A DNA stretch of 64,000 nucleotides. It comes from Metabacillus sp. B2-18. Its GTDB lineage: Bacteria > Bacillota > Bacilli > Bacillales > Bacillaceae. This document shows, in pieces, positions 56,879 through 64,000 of this stretch. A program made the position numbers and the translations under genes. Numbering within the stretch: the first letter of the stretch is position 1; every line of letters starts with the position of its first letter. Under the pieces are notes generated by a model. The model was not told where the DNA came from and ran no database searches. It saw only the letters and a list, made by a program, of their open reading frames with translations. The stretch is taken from the NCBI RefSeq assembly GCF_021117275.1, contig NZ_CP088245.1, positions 3,695,501 through 3,759,500 of the forward strand. The letters run 5' to 3'.

Positions 56879-58676
56879 AATGAATATCATCCTCAACGAT
56901 TACTTGATTTTTCCCTAATTTTTTAGCAACATATAACGCCTTATCAGCGCGGCTGAATAACTGATTATAATTACGTTCATTTTCAGCAATCCAATAGGAT
57001 ACTCCACAAGATATTGTCACTGAGGGATTTGTATTTTCCGCTACCTTTTTTACAATCCTTTCGGCAATGGCGGTTCCTGCTTCAAGGTCAACTTGTGGCA
57101 GATAAACAGCTAATTCCTCGCCACCCCATCTTGCTCCAATATCATGTTCTCTACTATTACTTTTAATAATATTAGCAACCTGAACCAAAACTTCGTCTCC
57201 AACTTGATGACCGAATGTATCATTAACTCCCTTAAAATTGTCGATATCAATTAATAAAAATGTTCCTTGACGATCAGCTTTCATTGAGTTCTCTATACAA
57301 GTGTTCATGTAATTACGTGAGTACAATTGTGTTAATTGGTCAGTTTTAACTAACGTTTCTAGCTCTTCTCGTAATAAGGAATTAGATAGTGCCAATGTAG
57401 AATGATGTATTAACGATTGAAGAAGTTTAAACATATCAAATGAAAAATGATAAGAATTTTTGTGAAGGACAATTGCACAGCCTCGAAGAGTATCACTCTG
57501 TACCATTGGTACAGCCATAACTGATGCAAAGGAGCCATCCGGCAGGTATGTTGTGATATCACCTAAAAACAGCCCTTCTAGATTTTTCTCAAGTTTTCCT
57601 TTTATATAATCGATATAAACATGCACTTCATTCGTATTAAAAAATTTAGTACTACCTGGAAAAATTTGAAATTCATTTTGATGATTTTGATAGAAAAAGC
57701 CCACCTCATCAGCTTCAAAAGATTCCATGATTCTTGATGTCATATATGTCATCGTATCTGCCAGTCGTAAGTTTTTATTTAAACGATGGGACGTTTCATT
57801 TATAAGCTGTAAATCCTTAATTAATCTCTTTGATTGATCGTATAATTGTGCATTTTCCATCGCAGTACCAGCAGCATTTGCAAGCATAATGATAAAGTTT
57901 TTATCTTGATCAGCCAGGTTTATCCCGTGATTAACGACCACTTGTAATACACCATATACCCCTTGCTTACCTTTTAATGGAGTATATAAAATCGTTTGAT
58001 TTATCTTCTCATCAAATGAAAACTGTATTTTTCCTGTTACAAAGGCTTCCATAGCCATTTCATTTCCATCTTGATGATCAAAACCGAGATCTTTAATTGG
58101 TAAATTCAAGTTATTTTCATTATCGTGTGATAAAAACAAATAGAAAATAAACTCAGTATACATTTCTTGTAAGGTTGTAATTAATTCCACTAAAACATCA
58201 TCTTTATTCATAAAAGCATGAAATTGCTCTGTTAAATGAAATAATCTTTCATACTTCTGCTCATTTTCGGTAACCTGTATTAATTCCATACAATGGGCAT
58301 AGAAGGATGTACATGTTTTTGCTAATTCATTCATAACTGCTGGTGAGTACTCATTTTCAAAGCCCTTTAATTGAAGGATCCCCTTTAGTCTATCTTTTCG
58401 AAAAATTGGGAGTAGAACTTGATCATCATAGTAATAGGCTTCACCATCTTTGAGAATGAACGTATTAAATGGGGTATCATCAACTGGTGAAGACTGTGTG
58501 TAAAACTCGTCACTACTATTATAGAAATAAAAAACAGCATGACGAATTGAAAGCTCACTTTTAACAGTTTCAGAAAGCTTTTCCACAATATCAGATAATG
58601 AACGTTTATTATGATGTTTGCTAATAAAATCAAAAAAAGCGCATTTAGTAGCAGTTATCACGAATTGTTCTCCCAT
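56877..58676 (-). CDS. dgcP: Diguanylate cyclase with N-terminal GAF domains
   Basis: 599 aa from the ATG at 58674-58676 (GGGTGAT upstream). GAF-like sensor segments (about 1-140, 150-290, 300-430), then a GGDEF domain (about 440-599). The active site reads RWGGEELAVYLP (GGEEL at about 518-522). An RxxD I-site (REHD, about 509-512) lies exactly five residues before it, so synthesis of c-di-GMP with product inhibition is predicted. No membrane segment. Counterpart of B. subtilis DgcP (YtrP) by order. Confidence 0.92.
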   Translation of the reverse strand: MGEQFVITATKCAFFDFISKHHNKRSLSDIVEKLSETVKSELSIRHAVFYFYNSSDEFYTQSSPVDDTPFNTFILKDGEAYYYDDQVLLPIFRKDRLKGILQLKGFENEYSPAVMNELAKTCTSFYAHCMELIQVTENEQKYERLFHLTEQFHAFMNKDDVLVELITTLQEMYTEFIFYLFLSHDNENNLNLPIKDLGFDHQDGNEMAMEAFVTGKIQFSFDEKINQTILYTPLKGKQGVYGVLQVVVNHGINLADQDKNFIIMLANAAGTAMENAQLYDQSKRLIKDLQLINETSHRLNKNLRLADTMTYMTSRIMESFEADEVGFFYQNHQNEFQIFPGSTKFFNTNEVHVYIDYIKGKLEKNLEGLFLGDITTYLPDGSFASVMAVPMVQSDTLRGCAIVLHKNSYHFSFDMFKLLQSLIHHSTLALSNSLLREELETLVKTDQLTQLYSRNYMNTCIENSMKADRQGTFLLIDIDNFKGVNDTFGHQVGDEVLVQVANIIKSNSREHDIGARWGGEELAVYLPQVDLEAGTAIAERIVKKVAENTNPSVTISCGVSYWIAENERNYNQLFSRADKALYVAKKLGKNQVIVEDDIH

Positions 58677-58855
58677 AAAATCACCCACACTAAAAGTTAC
58701 AAATTTAAACTAAGTCAAATTACTCATACATTATATCATAAATCAATTCTATAGATAGTAGAGTAAATATTTTTATTTCCAATTGAAATGAAATGAACTT
58801 AGTTTATACTTTACTAATGATTATTTCAAAAAATTATATATTTATGTAAAGGTTC

Positions 58856-58884
58856 TTGACTTTATACATAGAAAAACATATAAT
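58856..58884 (+). promoter_or_regulatory. Promoter of rpsD
   Basis: TTGACT (58856-58861), 17-bp spacer, TATAAT (58879-58884). Near-consensus, fitting a ribosomal protein gene. Confidence 0.8.
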
Positions 58885-58890
58885 GTTCGT

Positions 58891-59079
58891 TGTGTATAAA
58901 ATATGCAGCCTATTGATGGTGCAATGGTGAATTCATTTTATTCCCCTTTTTATTTTAAGGAGGTGTATCGAGTAACTCTATGCTGCTGGAGCGAGGATAC
59001 ATGAAAATAAAATGTGCATGATTGTTAGTCAGTCTGGTTTTTATTTTATGCAAAATAAAAACATAAAGGAGGAGTTAGC
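58891..59079 (+). promoter_or_regulatory. rpsD leader with S4-type autoregulatory potential
   Basis: About 185-nt leader with an internal AAGGAGGTG (58959-58967) not followed by a good gene. A perfect hairpin GTTTTTATTTT-ATGC-AAAATAAAAAC ends a few bases before the rpsD ribosome binding site. In B. subtilis the rpsD leader binds S4 and represses its own synthesis. The hairpin position suits such control; I did not fold the RNA. Confidence 0.5.
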
Positions 59080-59682
59080 ATGGCTCGTTATACAGGCTCA
59101 AGCTGGAAACTCTCTCGTCGTTTAGGTATTTCATTAAGTGGTACAGGTAAAGAATTAGAAAAGCGTCCATATGCTCCAGGACAACACGGTCCAGGACAAC
59201 GCAAAAAAATCTCTGAGTACGGATTACAATTACAAGAGAAGCAAAAGCTTCGTCATATGTATGGTGTAAATGAGCGCCAATTCCGTAACTTATTTGATAA
59301 AGCTGGTAAAATGGCTGGTAAACATGGTGAGAACTTCATGATTCTTCTTGATTCTCGTCTTGATAACGTAGTATACCGTTTAGGTTTAGCTCGTACTCGC
59401 CGTCAAGCTCGTCAATTAGTTAACCACGGTCATATCATGGTTGATGGCGGACGTGTTGATATCCCATCATACCAATTAAAACCTGGTCAAACGATCACTT
59501 TACGTGAAAAATCTCGCAACCTTGACATCGTTAAGGAAGCAATCGAAGTAAGCAACTTCGTACCTGACTACCTAACTTTCGACGCAGATAAATTAGAAGG
59601 TACTTTCACTCGCTTACCTGAGCGTTCTGAATTACCTGCTGAAATTAACGAAGCTCTTATCGTTGAGTTCTACTCTCGTTAA
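59080..59682 (+). CDS. rpsD: 30S ribosomal protein S4
   Basis: 200 aa. [20 protein letters not shown] start; S4 RNA-binding domain [20 protein letters not shown] (part), [26 protein letters not shown] ribosome binding site. Lone S4 gene, away from the main ribosomal operon, between dgcP and tyrS as in Bacillus. High use of optimal codons compared with neighbours, as for ribosomal proteins. Confidence 0.98.
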   Translation: MARYTGSSWKLSRRLGISLSGTGKELEKRPYAPGQHGPGQRKKISEYGLQLQEKQKLRHMYGVNERQFRNLFDKAGKMAGKHGENFMILLDSRLDNVVYRLGLARTRRQARQLVNHGHIMVDGGRVDIPSYQLKPGQTITLREKSRNLDIVKEAIEVSNFVPDYLTFDADKLEGTFTRLPERSELPAEINEALIVEFYSR

Positions 59683-59690
59683 TAGTTTTG

Positions 59691-59722
59691 AAAAAACCTA
59701 TACCAATTGGTATAGGTTTTTT
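59691..59722. terminator. Bidirectional terminator between rpsD and tyrS
   Basis: AAAAAACCTATACCAA and TTGGTATAGGTTTTTT form a perfect palindrome of 16-bp arms without a spacer; the RNA hairpin would open at the loop. Confidence 0.92.
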
Positions 59723-59788
59723 ATATTGATCAAATAAACATTTGAAAGAAAAAAGAGAACAAATCCTTAGATTCATTCTCTTCTCGCT

Positions 59789-61352
<1,564 letters not shown>

Positions 61353-61358
61353 CAAGCA

Positions 61359-61388
61359 ATTTTAACCATAAAGGAAATAGAATGTCAA
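61359..61388 (-). promoter_or_regulatory. Promoter of the tyrS T-box transcript
   Basis: Minus strand TTGACA (61383-61388), 18-bp spacer, TAAAAT (61359-61364). Confidence 0.6.
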
Positions 61389-61448
61389 CTGGTTAAATAA
61401 CCATCATCTCCTTTCATGACAAAAGCATACAAATTTTTTATCTTATTA

Positions 61449-61457
61449 TGTTATAAT
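61449..61457 (+). promoter_or_regulatory. Extended -10 promoter of the penicillin-binding protein gene
   Basis: TGT-TATAAT (TATAAT at 61452-61457) is a TGN-extended -10 with a poor -35. About 27 bp upstream of the start codon. Confidence 0.5.
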
Positions 61458-61483
61458 AAATAAGATTTGGGGGGAATGCATAT

Positions 61484-64000
61484 ATGAGCAAAAAGGATGA
61501 AAAACAAAGGCGTTTCTCACCTTTTAACAAAGATATTGCCAAAGGTCTCCGGATATCATATAACGTCATTGGAAATCTACTTTTATTATTTCTTATTATA
61601 GGACTTATTGGTATATGCTTTGCAGGAGGTGTAGGTGCCGGGTATTTTGCTTCGCTTGTAAAAGACGAGCCCATTCGTTCATACGAAAACATGAGAAATG
61701 ATATATACAACTATGAAGAAACTTCTCTCATTTATTTCGATGAAAACGTCTACTTAGGTAAATTAAATGCCGACATCGAGCGAGAGGAAGTAAAGCTGGA
61801 GAATGTTTCAAAACATGTTATAAATGCTGTTGTTGCAACAGAGGACGAACTTTTCTATGAACATCATGGTGTCGTTCCAAAAGCGATCATGCGCGCGCTT
61901 TTTCAAGAGTTTACAAATGCATCTGTACAAACAGGTGGAAGTACACTCACACAACAATTGATCAAAAATCAAATATTAACAAATGAAGTATCTTTTGACA
62001 GAAAAGCAAAAGAAATTCTGTTAGCTTTACGACTAGAAAAATTCTTTGAGAAAGATGAAATCATTGAAGCTTATTTAAATGTAGCAGATTTTGGTCGTAA
62101 TTCAAATGGAAAAAATATTGCAGGTGTTCAAGCAGCTGCCAAAGGAATATTTGGTGTTGAAGCAAAAGATTTAAGTATTCCACAAGCTGCATTTATTGCT
62201 GGATTACCACAAAGTCCATTCGGATATACACCATTCTCAAATGATGGCGGGGCAGTAAAGAACAGTCTTGAGCCTGGTATTAATCGAATGAAAACTGTAC
62301 TAAGCCGTATGTATACTGGTGGCTTTATTACGAAAGAAGAATATGAAGAGGCACTTACGTATGACATCCGCGCTAACTTAACACAAAAGAAACCATCTTC
62401 TATTGAACGCTACCCATATTTAACATATGAGGTTGAAGACCGTGCAATTGACATCATTATGCTCAAACTTGCAGAAAAAGATGGATATACAGAAGAAGAA
62501 ATTAAAAAAGATGATGACTTACAGGCACAATATCGTTCTTTAGCAGATAAGGACCTTAGACAACAAGGATATCGAATTCACACAACAATTAACAAAGAGA
62601 TTTACGATAAAATGCAAGAAGTGGTTGATGAATATGGGTATTACGGCAGTGATAAGCCTGAAAAGGTAAAAGATCCGGATACTGGAGAAACCATTACTGT
62701 GCAAGAACCTGTTGAGGTTGGTGGTGTTTTAATTGAAAATACTACTGGAAAAATCATCAGTTTTGTTGGTGGGCGTGACTTTAATCGAGAAAATCTAAAT
62801 CATGCAACTGATGCCCTGCGTCCAAATGGTTCAACGATGAAGCCATTGCTCGTTTATGCTCCTTCTATGGAGCTTGGTAAATCTCAACCTGGGACAGTTA
62901 TTGCCGATGTTCCAATGACTGGTTCGTGGAAACCAAAGAACTACGGTGGAGGCTATCATGGCTTAACTAGTGCTAGAACAGCATTAAAATATTCTTACAA
63001 CGTTCCAGCTGCTAAAACCTACATGGAGATTATGAATCAAAATCCAGTTTCTTACTTGGAAAAGATGGGCTTTAGTACGCTAACTGAAGAAGATTACGGA
63101 ATTGCTTCACTTAGTCTTGGAGCTATGACAAAAGGTGTAACCGTTGAGGAAAATGTTAATGCCTATGGAACCTTTGCTAATCAAGGTAAATTTGTTGATG
63201 CTTATTTAATCGAAAAAATTGAAGCAAGTAATGGTGACATTATTTTTCAACATGAAAAAGTGGAAAACGAAGTATTTTCAGCCCAAACTGCCTATCTTAC
63301 TCTTGATATGATGCGTGATGTTATTAGAAGCGGTACAGCTGCTTCACTAAATAGTTATCTTTCATTCAGTGCGGATTGGGCAGGAAAAACAGGAACCGGT
63401 CAAGATTATAGAGATGCATGGTTTGTTGCTACAAATCCAAATGTATCGTTTGGAACTTGGATTGGTTATGATACACCAAAACCACTGGAGCAAAATTATA
63501 AAGGAATGTCATATAGCAAAAGAAACATTCTATTATGGGCAAAACTGATGAATGTTGCTTATGAAGTAAATCCAGAACTAGTTGCACCGAAAAATCGATT
63601 TGAAATGCCAGGTGGAATTGTTAGACGTTCTTACTGTGCTCTAACCGGTAAGCTACCTTCAGCTTTATGTCGAGATGCTGGTCTTGTTACAACAGATCTT
63701 TTCAATGCAAAATATGTTCCAACTACAGTTGATGACAGCTTAACGAGAGGTAAATATGTGTTTGTTAAAGACCGGGCTTATAAAGTTCCTTCAACAGCTC
63801 CTTCTGAGTTTGTTCAAGAAGGTGTTATGTTAAAGAAAGAAATTCTTGATAAACACAATATTAGTAATGTTAGTGATCTCAAACGACTGTTACCTAACAC
63901 TGTGAAATGGGGTAATTTAGTTGTAACTGAGGGAAAAGAAATTACCGATAATGGTGCATCCCCTAGCCAAGTAAGTGGGGTATCAGCAAGTGGAACGAGA
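61484..64000 (+). CDS. Class A penicillin-binding protein (runs off right edge)
   Basis: 839 codons, open at the right end. ATG at 61484 with GGGGGG 9 bases upstream; an ATG 6 bases earlier runs into a stop. One membrane segment about 27-55. GT51 glycosyltransferase: ATEDELFYEHHG (catalytic Glu, E120) and GGSTLTQQLIKN. Transpeptidase: S450 in NGSTMKP (SxxK), SYN at 504, KTG at 635 in AGKTGTG. The end of the visible part (VKWGNLVVTEGKEI) may begin a PASTA or fibronectin-like tail. Makes and cross-links peptidoglycan. Divergent from tyrS. Which PBP class member it is cannot be told from this part. Confidence 0.93.
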   Translation, partial: MSKKDEKQRRFSPFNKDIAKGLRISYNVIGNLLLLFLIIGLIGICFAGGVGAGYFASLVKDEPIRSYENMRNDIYNYEETSLIYFDENVYLGKLNADIEREEVKLENVSKHVINAVVATEDELFYEHHGVVPKAIMRALFQEFTNASVQTGGSTLTQQLIKNQILTNEVSFDRKAKEILLALRLEKFFEKDEIIEAYLNVADFGRNSNGKNIAGVQAAAKGIFGVEAKDLSIPQAAFIAGLPQSPFGYTPFSNDGGAVKNSLEPGINRMKTVLSRMYTGGFITKEEYEEALTYDIRANLTQKKPSSIERYPYLTYEVEDRAIDIIMLKLAEKDGYTEEEIKKDDDLQAQYRSLADKDLRQQGYRIHTTINKEIYDKMQEVVDEYGYYGSDKPEKVKDPDTGETITVQEPVEVGGVLIENTTGKIISFVGGRDFNRENLNHATDALRPNGSTMKPLLVYAPSMELGKSQPGTVIADVPMTGSWKPKNYGGGYHGLTSARTALKYSYNVPAAKTYMEIMNQNPVSYLEKMGFSTLTEEDYGIASLSLGAMTKGVTVEENVNAYGTFANQGKFVDAYLIEKIEASNGDIIFQHEKVENEVFSAQTAYLTLDMMRDVIRSGTAASLNSYLSFSADWAGKTGTGQDYRDAWFVATNPNVSFGTWIGYDTPKPLEQNYKGMSYSKRNILLWAKLMNVAYEVNPELVAPKNRFEMPGGIVRRSYCALTGKLPSALCRDAGLVTTDLFNAKYVPTTVDDSLTRGKYVFVKDRAYKVPSTAPSEFVQEGVMLKKEILDKHNISNVSDLKRLLPNTVKWGNLVVTEGKEITDNGASPSQVSGVSASGTR

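Overview
This is a stretch of chromosome from an AT-rich, endospore-forming Bacillaceae species. Gene order follows the Bacillus subtilis polA-to-tyrS region closely, and sporulation genes are scattered through it (ytvI, ytrH, ytrI, gerW/ytfJ, an alpha/beta-type sspA, refZ/yttP). Most genes lie on the minus strand, with short intergenic gaps and many intrinsic terminators. I see no prophage, CRISPR array, defence island, rRNA or tRNA gene. The only mobile element is one IS1182-family insertion sequence.

Layout. 1-5.2 kb: start of polA, hflC plus an hflK interrupted by an in-frame TAG, then the phosphate two-component system phoPR. 5.3-10.8 kb: a MaoC-like hot-dog protein, the TCA genes mdh, icd and citZ, and the membrane protein ytwI. 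10.9-19.9 kb: ytvI, fxsA, glycolysis (pyk, pfkA), acetyl-CoA carboxylase (accDA), a FadR/GntR-type regulator and the malic enzyme it overlaps. 20-31.5 kb: dnaE, ytrHI, nrnA, ytpI, ytoI, ytkL, ald and an SDR protein. 31.7-36.6 kb: a small gene behind argGH, then moaB and an EcsC-family gene. 36.8-41.3 kb: a 48-codon gene, the IS element, ackA and a frameshifted ytxK. 41.4-46 kb: tpx, gerW, ytfI, yteJ, sppA and NAD kinase. 46-52.5 kb: amidohydrolase ytcJ, acyl-CoA synthetase ytcI, a small charged protein, sspA, and the tRNA thiolation pair thiI/nifZ. 52.7-64 kb: ezrA, hisJ, refZ, ytsP, a diguanylate cyclase, rpsD with its leader, tyrS with a T-box, and a class A penicillin-binding protein that runs off the right edge.

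How the genes fit together. The window is mainly central carbon flow: glycolysis, acetyl-CoA carboxylation, the citrate branch of the TCA cycle, the malate/pyruvate node, acetate overflow and alanine catabolism. It also holds arginine synthesis, envelope and division functions, and nanoRNA and tRNA maintenance.

Most informative observations. (1) The IS element sits inside the ackA terminator hairpin, duplicates that hairpin, carries a hairpin at each end, and has its transposase split at a canonical A-AAA-AAG slippery heptamer. (2) A perfect 19-bp FadR-type operator lies just downstream of a good promoter for the malic enzyme and regulator pair. (3) A 15-bp perfect inverted repeat would bury the ribosome binding site of a small gene behind argGH. 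(4) Two conserved genes are broken: hflK by an amber codon and ytxK by a +1 frameshift. (5) Several short genes not usually called are supported by good ribosome binding sites. I found no convincing wholly new multi-gene system; the region is conserved backbone with local novelties.
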